Origin: an uncultured Lachnospiraceae bacterium
GTDB lineage: Bacteria > Bacillota > Clostridia > Lachnospirales > Lachnospiraceae
Reading direction: 5' to 3'
NCBI GenBank assembly: GCA_934292725.1
Contig: CAKQXY010000010.1
Span: 1-64,000 of the forward strand
Length of the DNA stretch: 64,000 nt
Part shown: piece by piece, positions 16,835 to 25,319 of the stretch
How positions within the stretch are numbered: position 1 is the stretch's first letter
Layout: every line of letters starts with the position of its first letter
The notes under the pieces: model-generated
The model's input: only the letters and a program-made list of their open reading frames with translations
The model's database searches: none
Told to the model about the DNA's origin: nothing
Made by a program: the position numbers and the translations under genes

Positions 16835-17390
16835 TAATTATGACAGCTTTTCCTACAATCTATATCAGTTAGTTGGTACGATTGAGCCAGATATCAAAGT
16901 CATCCGAAATGATGAGATGACAGTCGAGGAAGTAAAAAAATTAAATCCACAGCTCATAATCCTTTCTCCGGGACCGGGACGTCCTGATCAGGCAGGTATA
17001 TGTGAGGAAGTAGTAAAGACGCTTGGTCCAAGTATTCCGATTTTAGGTGTATGCCTTGGCCATCAGGCAATATGCGAAGCCTACGGCGGCAAAATCATTC
17101 ACGCAAAGAAGCTGATGCATGGAAAGACTTCAATCGCACGTTTAGACAGATCAGGAGTTTTATTTAAAGAAATGGATGATGAGATTCAGGTTGCAAGATA
17201 TCATTCCCTTGAAGCTGATCCAGATACTCTGCCAGACGAGCTTTTTGTGACAGCAGTGGCAGATGGTGAGATCATGGCAGTCGAGCATAAAAAGTATCCG
17301 GTTTATGGATTACAGTTTCATCCGGAATCAATCCTCACACCAAAAGGAATTGATATTTTACGAAACGTTGTAGAGAGTATAAGAAAATAA
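16818..17390 (+). CDS. trpG: Anthranilate synthase component II (glutamine amidotransferase)
   Basis: A 190-residue class I glutamine amidotransferase that feeds ammonia to TrpE. The catalytic triad is visible: Cys in LGVCLGHQAI and the His-Glu pair in LQFHPES; the N-terminus LLIDNYDSFSYNL is diagnostic. The ATG at 16818 follows AAAGGAG and overlaps the trpE end. It is separate from TrpD, unlike the fused enzyme of enterobacteria. It could also serve folate synthesis (PabA) in trans. Confidence 0.95.
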   Translation: MILLIDNYDSFSYNLYQLVGTIEPDIKVIRNDEMTVEEVKKLNPQLIILSPGPGRPDQAGICEEVVKTLGPSIPILGVCLGHQAICEAYGGKIIHAKKLMHGKTSIARLDRSGVLFKEMDDEIQVARYHSLEADPDTLPDELFVTAVADGEIMAVEHKKYPVYGLQFHPESILTPKGIDILRNVVESIRK

Positions 17391-17450
17391 AAACACATAA
17401 AAGCAGGCAGCAATATAGATTAACAAAACGACAGCAATGGAGGCAGCATT

Positions 17451-18458
17451 ATGATAAAAGAAGCAATCGCAAAACTGATAAAAAAAGAAAACCTGACGAC
17501 AGAGATGATGGAGCAGGTTATGGAAGAAATTATGACAGGAGAGGCAACTGATGCACAGAAGGCATCTTTTCTCACAGCAATGACGATGAAGGGTGAGACA
17601 ATCGATGAAATTACATCAGCGGCAAAGGTCATGAGAAGCCATTGTGAGAAGTTTTTGAACGATATGGATGTATTGGAGATTGTTGGAACTGGTGGAGACG
17701 GTGCGAACACGATCAACATTTCAACCATCGCTTCCATCATTGTTTCATCGACAGGCATTCCGGTTGCAAAGCACGGAAACCGCGCAGCATCAAGTAAATG
17801 CGGCACAGCAGACTGCCTTGAAGCACTAGGCGTAAACATAAATCTTTCTCCAGCTGAAAGCGCTATACTTTTAAAGGAACATAACATGTGCTTCTTATTT
17901 GCTCAGAAATATCATCCGGCAATGCGCTTTGTAGGTTCAGTCAGAAGAGAGATAGGCATTCGCACAATATTTAATGTGTTAGGACCTCTGGCAAACCCGG
18001 CAGGTGCTTCCATGCAACTGCTTGGCGTATACAGTGAGGCACTTGTAGAACCGCTTGCAAGAGTACTTTATAACTTGGGTGTTAAGCGTGCAATGGTTGT
18101 TTATGGACAGGATGGCATGGATGAGATTTCAATGAGCGCACCGACAACAGTGTGCGAGGTAAGAAACGGAAGCTTCAAGAGCTACGTAATTACACCAGAG
18201 CAGTTTGGATTTAAAAGATGTAAAAAGGAAGATCTTATTGGCGGCAATCCACAGGAAAATGCTAAGTTTGCACTAGATATTTTAAATGGAGAAAAAGGTC
18301 CAAAAACTGATGCAGTACTATTAAATGCCGGAGCTGCCATTTATACAGCAAGAGAAGACATCACAATCGAAGAGGGCATTAAGATCGCAAGAGAGGCACT
18401 AGAAAGCGGTCGTGCAGCAAAGCAGTTAGAGGATTTTGCGAAGGCAGCAAAGCAGTAA
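17451..18458 (+). CDS. trpD: Anthranilate phosphoribosyltransferase
   Basis: TrpD joins anthranilate to PRPP. The 335-residue protein shows the family glycine-rich PRPP loop VGTGGDGANTINIST, KHGNRAASSKCGTADCLEALG, and FLFAQKYHPAMRFVGSVR, and ends with the usual helical region. Length is normal. A good GGAGG lies upstream of the ATG. It lies 60 bases after trpG and 34 bases before trpC in the operon. Confidence 0.96.
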   Translation: MIKEAIAKLIKKENLTTEMMEQVMEEIMTGEATDAQKASFLTAMTMKGETIDEITSAAKVMRSHCEKFLNDMDVLEIVGTGGDGANTINISTIASIIVSSTGIPVAKHGNRAASSKCGTADCLEALGVNINLSPAESAILLKEHNMCFLFAQKYHPAMRFVGSVRREIGIRTIFNVLGPLANPAGASMQLLGVYSEALVEPLARVLYNLGVKRAMVVYGQDGMDEISMSAPTTVCEVRNGSFKSYVITPEQFGFKRCKKEDLIGGNPQENAKFALDILNGEKGPKTDAVLLNAGAAIYTAREDITIEEGIKIAREALESGRAAKQLEDFAKAAKQ

Positions 18459-18492
18459 AAATAAGAAAATATGGCAGTGGGGTGAAAGCAGC

Positions 18493-19299
18493 ATGGCAGA
18501 GAATATATTAGAGACGATTGCAGCGAAGCGTCGCATTTATATAGAAGAAAAGAAAAAGCAGGTGCCACTAAAAAATTTGATTTCGCAGGCAGAGGCACTT
18601 TTGCAAAAGGAAGAAGCTGGCGAAGTATCAGCAAAGCCAAGCTTCTACGACAGTCTGGCAGGCGATAAGCTTTCATTTATCTGCGAGGTAAAGAAGGCAT
18701 CTCCATCAAAGGGACTGATTGCATCAGAGTTTCCGTATTTGACGATTGCACAGGAATATGAATCGGCTGGAGCCGCAGCTATCTCAGTTTTGACTGAGCC
18801 AGAATATTTTCTTGGAAGAGATGAATATTTAAAGGAAATTGCTAAGACGGTAAATATTCCGGTGCTTCGAAAGGACTTCACAATAGATGAGTATCAGATT
18901 TACGAGGCAAAGTTTCTAGGTGCATCAGCAGTGCTTTTGATTTGTTCACTGCTTGATAAGAAAACATTATCTAAATTTTTAGATTTGGCGAGTGAGCTAA
19001 AGCTTGATGCACTCGTTGAGGCACATGATGAAGAGGAGGTTCATACAGCACTTGAATGTGGAGCAAAAATCATAGGTGTGAATAACAGAAACTTAAAGAA
19101 CTTTACGGTAGATGTGAAAAACAGCTTGAGGCTTCGGGCACTTGTTCCAAAAGATGTAGTATTTGTCTCCGAGAGCGGTATCAAGACAAGAGAGGATACA
19201 AGACAGCTTGCAGCATATCATGTAAATGCCGTGCTGATCGGGGAGACTTTAATGCGAAGCCCAGACAAAAAGACAGCACTTGATTTGCTTAGGCCATAG
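18493..19299 (+). CDS. trpC: Indole-3-glycerol phosphate synthase
   Basis: TrpC closes the indole ring. The 268-residue TIM barrel has the expected ICEVKKASPSKG (catalytic Lys), VLTEPEYFLG, LRKDFTIDEYQI, LVEAHDEEE, GVNNRNLKNF and FVSESGI. The ATG at 18493 follows GGGGTGA; the longer in-frame start overlaps trpD. It is a stand-alone enzyme with no fused TrpF domain: it stops right after the barrel (TALDLLRP). trpF does not follow, and a 142-base A/T-rich gap separates it from trpB. Confidence 0.95.
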   Translation: MAENILETIAAKRRIYIEEKKKQVPLKNLISQAEALLQKEEAGEVSAKPSFYDSLAGDKLSFICEVKKASPSKGLIASEFPYLTIAQEYESAGAAAISVLTEPEYFLGRDEYLKEIAKTVNIPVLRKDFTIDEYQIYEAKFLGASAVLLICSLLDKKTLSKFLDLASELKLDALVEAHDEEEVHTALECGAKIIGVNNRNLKNFTVDVKNSLRLRALVPKDVVFVSESGIKTREDTRQLAAYHVNAVLIGETLMRSPDKKTALDLLRP

Positions 19300-19441
19300 C
19301 AAAACCACAAGTAAATAAAAGCAAATAAAACAGACAGCAATAAATAGCTATAGAAAAAATATAACTATTTAAATAGAAATAATAAACAGATAATAAATAA
19401 CAGATAAATTCGATAATGACATACAGAAAGGAACTAGACAG

Positions 19442-20626
19442 ATGAGCAGAGGAAGATATGGAAAGCATGGCGGCCAGTACGTGCCAGAAACATTGATGAA
19501 TGAAATCATACGCTTGGAGGAAGCATATGAGCATTATAAAAACGATCCCGAATTTGTTCAGGAATTAGATACTTTATTGAAGGAATATGCAGGAAGACCA
19601 TCACTTCTTTATTATGCAGAGCGCATGACAAAGGATTTGGGCGGAGCTAAGATCTATCTAAAGAGAGAAGACTTAAACCACACAGGTGCTCATAAAATCA
19701 ACAACTGTCTTGGTCAGGCACTTCTTGCAAAGAAGATGGGAAAGACTCGTCTGATCGCAGAGACTGGTGCCGGACAGCATGGCGTTGCGACAGCAACTGT
19801 TGCTGCACTTCTTGGCATGGAGTGTGAGATCTATATGGGAAAGGAAGATACGATTCGTCAGGCACTCAATGTATACCGAATGGAGCTTCTCGGCGCAAAG
19901 GTTCATCCTGTAACTAGTGGTACACAGACATTAAAGGATGCTGTTAACGAGTGCATGAGAGAGTGGACAAATCGTGTGGACGATACACTTTACGTGCTTG
20001 GTTCTGTAATGGGTCCTCATCCATTCCCGATGATCGTGCGCGATTTCCAGAGTGTAATCAGTAAGGAAGCAAGAGCGCAGATTCTTGAAAAGGAAGGAAA
20101 GCTGCCAGACGCAGTGCTTGCATGCGTAGGAGGCGGCAGCAATGCAATGGGTATGTTTTATGAGTTTATTAAGGATGAGAATGTACGCCTGATTGGATGT
20201 GAGGCAGCAGGACGCGGCGTTAACACAGGTGAGACAGCAGCTACTATTGCAGTCGGAACAGAGGGAATCTTCCACGGCATGAAATCATATTTTTGCCAGA
20301 ATGAATATGGACAGATTGCACCTGTTTACTCTATCTCTGCCGGACTTGATTATCCTGGTATTGGACCAGAGCACGCATATCTGCATGATATCGGCAGAGC
20401 CGAGTATGTGCCAGTCACAGATGAGGAAGCAGTTTGTGCATTTGAGTACATTGCAAAGACAGAGGGTATCATAGCTGCAATAGAGAGTTCTCATGCAATT
20501 GCACAGGTGATGAAGCTGGCACCTACCATGAGAAAAGATCAGATTATCATCTGCTGTGTATCAGGAAGAGGAGACAAAGACGTAGCAGCAATTGCAAGAT
20601 ATAGAGGAATCGATTTAAACGACTGA
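19442..20626 (+). CDS. trpB: Tryptophan synthase beta subunit
   Basis: TrpB condenses indole with serine using PLP. The 394-residue protein has the PLP lysine in HTGAHKINNCLGQ, ETGAGQHGVATA, and the phosphate-binding CVGGGSNAMG; it is a normal TrpB1-type length. GAAAGGAA lies before the ATG. It overlaps no neighbour; trpA begins 13 bases after the stop. The 142-base intergenic stretch before it is almost pure A/T and is the place where trpF lies in many related operons. Confidence 0.97.
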   Translation: MSRGRYGKHGGQYVPETLMNEIIRLEEAYEHYKNDPEFVQELDTLLKEYAGRPSLLYYAERMTKDLGGAKIYLKREDLNHTGAHKINNCLGQALLAKKMGKTRLIAETGAGQHGVATATVAALLGMECEIYMGKEDTIRQALNVYRMELLGAKVHPVTSGTQTLKDAVNECMREWTNRVDDTLYVLGSVMGPHPFPMIVRDFQSVISKEARAQILEKEGKLPDAVLACVGGGSNAMGMFYEFIKDENVRLIGCEAAGRGVNTGETAATIAVGTEGIFHGMKSYFCQNEYGQIAPVYSISAGLDYPGIGPEHAYLHDIGRAEYVPVTDEEAVCAFEYIAKTEGIIAAIESSHAIAQVMKLAPTMRKDQIIICCVSGRGDKDVAAIARYRGIDLND

Positions 20627-20639
20627 GAGGAAAATGAAA

Positions 20640-21416
20640 ATGACAAAAATAGCAGAGGCATTTCAGAATAAGAAAGCATTTATTGGATTTTTGACAGCAG
20701 GTGATCCGTCACTTGAATGTACAGAAAAATTTATTATTAAGATGGAAGAGGCAGGAGCTGCCTTGATTGAGATTGGAATCCCATTCTCAGATCCGATTGC
20801 AGAAGGACCAGTGATTCAATCAGCCAACATTCGTGCATTGTCTAATCCAAATGGCTGCACAACAGATCAAGTATTTGAGATGGTAGAACGCGTCAGCAAA
20901 AAAGTGTCCGTTCCGCTTGCTTTTCTCACATATTTAAATCCAGTATTCAAATACGGCTATGATCGCTTCTTTGCGCGCTGCGCATCAGCAGGAATTTCAG
21001 GAATCATTGTGCCGGATATGCCGCTTGAGGAAAAAGGCGAGGTAGCAGATATTGCAGCCAAGCACGGTGTTGATGTGATTTCTTTAATAGCACCAACAAG
21101 CAAGGAACGTATCGCAAAGATTGCAAAGTCAGCAACAGGCTATATTTATATCGTTTCTTCAATGGGAGTGACAGGAATGAGAAGCGAGATCACAACAGAT
21201 CTTGAAAGCATTGTCCGTGTAGTAAAAGAAAATACATCCGTTCCAGCAGCAATAGGATTTGGCATCAATACACCAGAGCAGGCAAAAAAATACGCAGGAA
21301 TGGCAGATGGAGTCATTGTCGGAAGTGCAATCGTAAAGATTATCGAGAAATATGGGGAAAACGCTGCAGAGCCAGTTTACAATTACGTGAAAGAGATGGC
21401 AGATGCAGTGAAGTGA
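20640..21416 (+). CDS. trpA: Tryptophan synthase alpha subunit
   Basis: TrpA splits indole-glycerol phosphate and channels indole to TrpB. The 258-residue barrel shows AALIEIGIPFSDPIAEGPVIQ (catalytic Glu and Asp region), GIIVPDMPLEE, YIYIVSSMGVTG and GFGINTPEQ. I prefer the ATG at 20640, 9 bases after GAGAGG, over the ATG at 20634, which is only 3 bases away. Its TGA stop is the first codon of a repeat element (TGAGCCA). Last gene of the operon; a terminator follows at 21479. Confidence 0.96.
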   Translation: MTKIAEAFQNKKAFIGFLTAGDPSLECTEKFIIKMEEAGAALIEIGIPFSDPIAEGPVIQSANIRALSNPNGCTTDQVFEMVERVSKKVSVPLAFLTYLNPVFKYGYDRFFARCASAGISGIIVPDMPLEEKGEVADIAAKHGVDVISLIAPTSKERIAKIAKSATGYIYIVSSMGVTGMRSEITTDLESIVRVVKENTSVPAAIGFGINTPEQAKKYAGMADGVIVGSAIVKIIEKYGENAAEPVYNYVKEMADAVK

Positions 21417-21476
21417 GCCATGGGGACAGGGACGGTGGCTCACAATGTGTCACTACTGGCTCGATATGTGTCCCCT
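21414..21476. repeat. Palindromic repeat, TGAGCCAC/GGGACAGG family, copy B
   Basis: TGAGCCA (21414-21420) pairs with TGGCTCA (21436-21442), and GGGGACA (21422-21428) can pair with TGTCCCC (21469-21475). The first TGA is the trpA stop codon. The words TGAGCCAC and GGGACAGG link it to copies A, C and D. Confidence 0.75.
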
Positions 21477-21478
21477 GT

Positions 21479-21522
21479 AAAAAAGTCTGAAAGTTCAAGA
21501 AAAGAGCTTTCAGGCTTTTTTT
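21479..21522 (+). terminator. Rho-independent terminator of the trp operon
   Basis: AAAAAAGTCTGAAAG (21479-21493) pairs with CTTTCAGGCTTTTTT (from 21507) with one G-U pair; the 3' side is a T tract. It lies directly after repeat copy B. Confidence 0.85.
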
Positions 21523-21542
21523 GTCTTTATTAGAATGCAGTA

Positions 21543-21634
21543 GAGTTGAAAAAAAAACAAAAGTTCGTAAACTTGAGCCACCAGGGACACTAATCTGGCC
21601 ACCGTACCTGTCACCTATGTTTTTTTGTGAACTC
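21543..21634. repeat. Palindromic repeat, TGAGCCAC/GGGACAGG family, copy C
   Basis: GAGTT followed by an A run (21543 on) pairs with a T run ending in AACTC (to 21634), enclosing TGAGCCACCAGGGACA (21574-21589) and GGCCACC...CCTGTCACC. The core shares the family words but its inner arms have decayed. Confidence 0.65.
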
Positions 21635-21642
21635 TATTGATT

Positions 21643-21690
21643 TTGCTTGTCTAATGTGGTAGACTATAATTGAGGTCTAACCCTGTAGAC
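21643..21690 (+). promoter_or_regulatory. Promoter with two BlaI-type operator dyads
   Basis: TTGCTT (21643-21648) and TATAAT (21665-21670) have a 16-base spacer that is exactly filled by the dyad GTCTA-N6-TAGAC (21649-21664). A second GTCTA-N6-TAGAC lies at 21675-21690, over the transcription start. This is the layout of an autorepressed BlaI/MecI operon. Confidence 0.8.
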
Positions 21691-21705
21691 AAGGAGGCTA
21701 TGAAT

Positions 21706-22077
21706 ATGGAAATTCCGAAGATTCACGAAAGTGAATATCGTTTTTGTTTGATTATGTGGGAGCATGAGCCTGTTACCGCTGTTGAGCTTGTAAAGCTCTG
21801 TCAGGAACAACTTGGTTGGAAGCGAACTACCACTTATACTGTTATCAAGCGCCTTGGAGAGCGTGGCGTATTAAAGAATGATAACAGCATCATTACATCT
21901 CTCGTTTCTAAAGATGAAGCACAGGCGTGTGAGATTGACGAGCTGGTTGAGAAGAAGTTTGAGGGTTCTCTACCTGCCTTTATTGCTGCGTTTACGAAAC
22001 AGCAGTATATGTCCGAAGAAGATCTTGACGAAGTGCAGCGTATGATAGACCGCATCAGGAAAGGAGGTTCACAATGA
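21706..22077 (+). CDS. BlaI/MecI-family repressor
   Basis: A 123-residue winged-helix repressor of the BlaI/MecI/CopY family: the DNA-binding domain (LGWKRTTTYTVIKRLGERGVLK) is followed by a helical dimerisation and cleavage region. AAGGAGG lies 8 bases before the ATG at 21706; the ATG at 21700 is too close. Its stop overlaps the start of the BlaR1-like gene (ATGA). Two GTCTA-N6-TAGAC dyads at its promoter are the likely operators. There is no beta-lactamase gene beside it, so the target may be cell-wall stress more generally. Confidence 0.9.
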   Translation: MEIPKIHESEYRFCLIMWEHEPVTAVELVKLCQEQLGWKRTTTYTVIKRLGERGVLKNDNSIITSLVSKDEAQACEIDELVEKKFEGSLPAFIAAFTKQQYMSEEDLDEVQRMIDRIRKGGSQ

Positions 22078-23861
22078 ACGAACTTTTTTTGAAAATCATC
22101 AACATGAGCATATCGGCAAGCTGGCTTGTCTTGGCTGTGCTGATTCTCAGATTCGTTCTGAAGAAAGCTCCCAAATGGATCAATGTTCTGCTTTGGGGCA
22201 TTGTAGCCATCAGATTGATTTGCCCATTCTCTTTTGAAAGCCAATTGAGCCTAATTCCAAGTGCCGAAACTATTCCACTGAACATAGGCATGGATTCCAC
22301 CCCTACCATCAATAGCGGAATAAGTGCAATAAACAACGCAGTTAATCCCATCATCAGCCAGTCCAATACGCCGATGGCTGGTGCCAGTATAAATCCGTTG
22401 CAAATCACTATTGGTATCTATGAATACATCTGGATTTTCGGCATGATTGCACTTGCACTATATACGGCTATCAGCTATTGGCGTTTGCACCGCAAAGTTG
22501 ATACTGCTGTTCGCTACAAGGACAACATTTTCCAGAGTGAGAATGTAAGCTCTCCGTTTGTGTTTGGCATAATTAAACCAAGAATCTATCTCCCGTTCAA
22601 AATGAACGGTCAGGATCTGGAACATGTTGTTGCCCACGAGCATGCGCACATTCGTCGTAAAGACCATTGGTGGAAGCCCCTTGGTTTCCTCTTGCTGACG
22701 ATACATTGGTTCAATCCTCTCATGTGGATGGCTTATGTTCTGCTGTGCCGTGACATCGAGCTTGCTTGTGATGAAAAGGTCATCAAAGAACTTGGCAATG
22801 AGCAGAGAGGCGATTATACACAGGCACTTGTGGCCTGCAGCGTAAATCGTCGTATGATTGCCGCTTGTCCTCTCACTTTTGGTGAGGTTGGTGTTAAGGA
22901 GCGTGTGAAGTCTGTGATGAATTATAAGAAGCCTGCGTTATGGGTTATTATTATTGCAGTCATTGTTTGTGTCGGCGTCGCAGTTTGTTTCCTGACTAAT
23001 CCCAAGCAAGACAGCTATACATTGCGAATTGTTGTTCCCGCAGGAAGTCAAGAGGAATTTGTATATACGGATGAGGAAGTCAGCGCAATCAGAAATTCAA
23101 TTAAAATATGGTCTGGTGATGGATTGGGTGATACGGAAGTCCTTTTATCTCCAGTCAACAAAACAACAGAAACCGGATACACAGCCACTTATCTTACACA
23201 TGGTATGCCTGTGGAATTTGATGCAGAAAAAAATACGTGGTTTAAGATTGGTGTGAATATGCAGAACTCCACCAATGAGGACATTATTGTTTATGTTGAA
23301 GTAGAAAATGTAGAAGTGCGTATTGTGGATGAGATAAATTCCGTAATAAAGTGGTTTGACTACACAGAGAACCCCTCTGCCATGGATGATGAATCAACTA
23401 TAAATCTTCCGATATATCCAGATGTTACTTTTAGCTACAACCAGGCACAGATAATTGCGTCAAAAACCTTTGACACCTCAGAACTTACCGACCATACAAT
23501 TTTGATTACCGGAATGCCGATTTGGAATGCGTACTTCACAGATCTTACCGGTGATGACTATCCAGAAATCTGTGCTACATACACCTTTGGTTCCGGCATC
23601 ATTGATAGTCGCATAATCATATATGACTATGCAAAGGGAGCAAGCTATGAGCTGTCTGATCGAGGATATTTCGATTTTACCCTCAGATTTAATGAAGCTG
23701 ACGGATACCTCTATGTAGATAAAACGAAATATAATACTGATGAACTGGTAGAAACTGGCCGATTAGTTTTCAAGAATAATTGTATTCAGATTGAAGGTTT
23801 TTCCAACGAAGCGCATCAAGATAGCTGTAAGGATCCTGGCACCAATGGACAAAGCATCTAA
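22074..23861 (+). CDS. BlaR1/MecR1-like M56 sensor metalloprotease
   Basis: An integral membrane M56 peptidase of 595 residues. Hydrophobic segments occur near 10-30, 38-52, 115-135, 203-222 and 287-308. The zinc motif HEHAH is at 188-192, with a distal glutamate in ELACDEKV, as in BlaR1. Residues beyond 310 form an extracytoplasmic domain that lacks the penicillin-binding STYK/SxN motifs of true BlaR1, so the signal need not be a beta-lactam. It overlaps the repressor gene by 4 bases and presumably triggers its cleavage. Confidence 0.88.
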   Translation: MNELFLKIINMSISASWLVLAVLILRFVLKKAPKWINVLLWGIVAIRLICPFSFESQLSLIPSAETIPLNIGMDSTPTINSGISAINNAVNPIISQSNTPMAGASINPLQITIGIYEYIWIFGMIALALYTAISYWRLHRKVDTAVRYKDNIFQSENVSSPFVFGIIKPRIYLPFKMNGQDLEHVVAHEHAHIRRKDHWWKPLGFLLLTIHWFNPLMWMAYVLLCRDIELACDEKVIKELGNEQRGDYTQALVACSVNRRMIAACPLTFGEVGVKERVKSVMNYKKPALWVIIIAVIVCVGVAVCFLTNPKQDSYTLRIVVPAGSQEEFVYTDEEVSAIRNSIKIWSGDGLGDTEVLLSPVNKTTETGYTATYLTHGMPVEFDAEKNTWFKIGVNMQNSTNEDIIVYVEVENVEVRIVDEINSVIKWFDYTENPSAMDDESTINLPIYPDVTFSYNQAQIIASKTFDTSELTDHTILITGMPIWNAYFTDLTGDDYPEICATYTFGSGIIDSRIIIYDYAKGASYELSDRGYFDFTLRFNEADGYLYVDKTKYNTDELVETGRLVFKNNCIQIEGFSNEAHQDSCKDPGTNGQSI

Positions 23862-23938
23862 GAATGTTGTAGAACTTCAAGATGATTGATCTAAAAGAAT
23901 ACAAAGAAGAAATTTACTAATAACGAGAGGAGCGGAAA

Positions 23939-24145
23939 ATGTATCTAATTATTGGAATAATCTTTTTGGTATTTGGAATAGTACTGTTTTTGAAACCTCG
24001 TCTATTTTACGATCTTACAGAAAGTTGGAAGAGCAACGTAACTGGTGAACCCTCCGATTTATATATTTTTAGCATACGATTTAGAGGTGTGGTTGTTGCT
24101 ATCGTAGGTGTTGCAAGTATTATTGTACACTTCTGTTGCAGATAA
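23939..24145 (+). CDS. Small membrane protein (DUF6199-like)
   Basis: A 68-residue protein with two hydrophobic stretches (about 2-18 and 47-66) separated by a short polar part with LTESWKSNVTGEPSDLYIFSIR; this looks like a DUF6199 protein as I recall the family. GAGAGGAGCGG precedes the ATG. It lies 77 bases after the BlaR1-like gene on the same strand and may belong to that operon. No function is known. Confidence 0.65.
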   Translation: MYLIIGIIFLVFGIVLFLKPRLFYDLTESWKSNVTGEPSDLYIFSIRFRGVVVAIVGVASIIVHFCCR

Positions 24146-24206
24146 TGTAGAGAGAAATAACCCCTAAGAGAACGCAGTGCTTGGCATTCTTACAAATTTG
24201 TATAAC

Positions 24207-24236
24207 AAAAAAGGACACCGCATCCGCGATGTCCTT
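24207..24236 (-). terminator. Terminator of tRNA-Gln
   Basis: On the minus strand AAGGACATCGC (24236-24226) pairs with GCGGTGTCCTT (24221-24211) with one wobble, and is followed by a T tract. It lies just after the tRNA. Confidence 0.8.
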
Positions 24237-24243
24237 AAATTTA

Positions 24244-24318
24244 ACAGCGCTACCAGGATTCGAACCTGGAAAATGCTGGAGTCAGAGTCCAGTGCCTTAC
24301 CGTTTGGCGATAGCGCTA
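24244..24318 (-). tRNA. tRNA-Gln (anticodon CUG)
   Basis: The minus strand folds as a cloverleaf: acceptor TAGCGCT with AGCGCTG (U1-G72 wobble), D arm with AAACGGTAA loop, anticodon stem CTGGA/TCCAG with loop CTCTGAC giving anticodon CUG, and T arm CCAGG-TTCGAAT-CCTGG. The CCA end is not encoded. It has its own promoter and terminator. Confidence 0.93.
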
Positions 24319-24329
24319 CAACATGTGTT

Positions 24330-24358
24330 ATAATAGCAGATTGCAATAGATTTGTCAA
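24330..24358 (-). promoter_or_regulatory. Promoter of tRNA-Gln
   Basis: On the minus strand a consensus TTGACA (24358-24353), 17 bases, TATTAT (24335-24330), directly in front of the tRNA. Confidence 0.8.
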
Positions 24359-24380
24359 TAGTAATTTTAAAGTTTTTTTA

Positions 24381-24408
24381 TTGATTTCTCAGTCTGATTT
24401 GATATAAT
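24381..24408 (+). promoter_or_regulatory. Promoter of the lipoprotein gene
   Basis: TTGATT (24381-24386), 16 bases, TATAAT (24403-24408). A second ATATAAT follows at about 24411-24417. Confidence 0.6.
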
Positions 24409-24477
24409 GGATATAATGTACATTGACAGCAAACGATAAGCTAATTAGGTCAATGAGTGAAAGGCATGGAATTATTT

Positions 24478-25305
24478 ATGAGACATTTATTAAAGAAGAC
24501 ATTACTTGCAGGAGGTGTCAGCATGATGATGCTGTCTGCAGCAGGATGTTACTATGGAAGCGGAATGGGCTATGGCTCTTATGCAAATGCAAATAAGATA
24601 AAGACAACGGCAGCTGCTGATACATTAGAGGAGTTTAAGATTACTGATTTCCAGGCATCTGATGGTACTTTCCAGTACAAGGATCTGGGATGGTTAAGCA
24701 GCTATCAGGATCTTGAAAAGGAAATTGGAATGCCGATCGGCACTACGACAGCATTTACCGAGGGCGAGACGATGGGTGACATCAATTACTCTGTTAAGCT
24801 TCTTAATTATATTTCCGTTGGTATGCAGCCTGTTTTTGATCCAGAGGGTGGTTTGACAACACTGACTGTTTACTTTGAGGATACCTACACAGCAGAGCAG
24901 TTAGACGAGCTGTTTGATAAGGCGGTTGCTGCAGCGCGTGAGGCATTTGGTGATGAAGATAAGTATCAGGAAAATGATCAGGATGGTGGTAAAGGAACTG
25001 TTTACCACACAACAGGTGCATTCTGGTACAATGAAACTGATCAGTATGGCGATTATACAATGAACAGCTTCCAGATCGGAAAGCTTGATTCTGGAAATGG
25101 AACAAGCGCAGTTGTAATCGGTGTAAATATCTATGATCCATCCCAGATCGAGGAGGAGTCCAGCGAGGAAGGAAGCAACGAAAAGGGAAGTATCGAGGAA
25201 TCAAGCAGTGAGGAAGCAGGCAGCGAAGAAGCATCATCAAAGGCTGATGAAAAGAATGTAAAGGAAACAAGTGAGGCAGAGAATACTGCTGAAAGCGAAG
25301 AATAA
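24478..25305 (+). CDS. Lipoprotein of unknown function with acidic Ser/Glu tail
   Basis: A basic start (MRHLLKK), a hydrophobic stretch and the lipobox LSAAGC predict a lipid-anchored surface protein. The mature part (about 45-235) repeats no domain I know; it contains a compact region that mentions a Gly-rich GSGMGYGSYA start after the anchor and a tail (from about 230) very rich in Glu and Ser. Starts at 24457 (GTG) or 24466 (ATG) are also in frame and none has a strong binding site; 24478 gives the most typical signal peptide. It is followed by repeat copy D acting as a terminator. Confidence 0.75.
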   Translation: MRHLLKKTLLAGGVSMMMLSAAGCYYGSGMGYGSYANANKIKTTAAADTLEEFKITDFQASDGTFQYKDLGWLSSYQDLEKEIGMPIGTTTAFTEGETMGDINYSVKLLNYISVGMQPVFDPEGGLTTLTVYFEDTYTAEQLDELFDKAVAAAREAFGDEDKYQENDQDGGKGTVYHTTGAFWYNETDQYGDYTMNSFQIGKLDSGNGTSAVVIGVNIYDPSQIEEESSEEGSNEKGSIEESSSEEAGSEEASSKADEKNVKETSEAENTAESEE

Positions 25306-25319
25306 GAAATATAAGAAAT

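Noticed and set aside
21706..23861. Beta-lactam resistance operon
   Set aside because: The sensor lacks penicillin-binding motifs in its outer domain and no beta-lactamase is adjacent.
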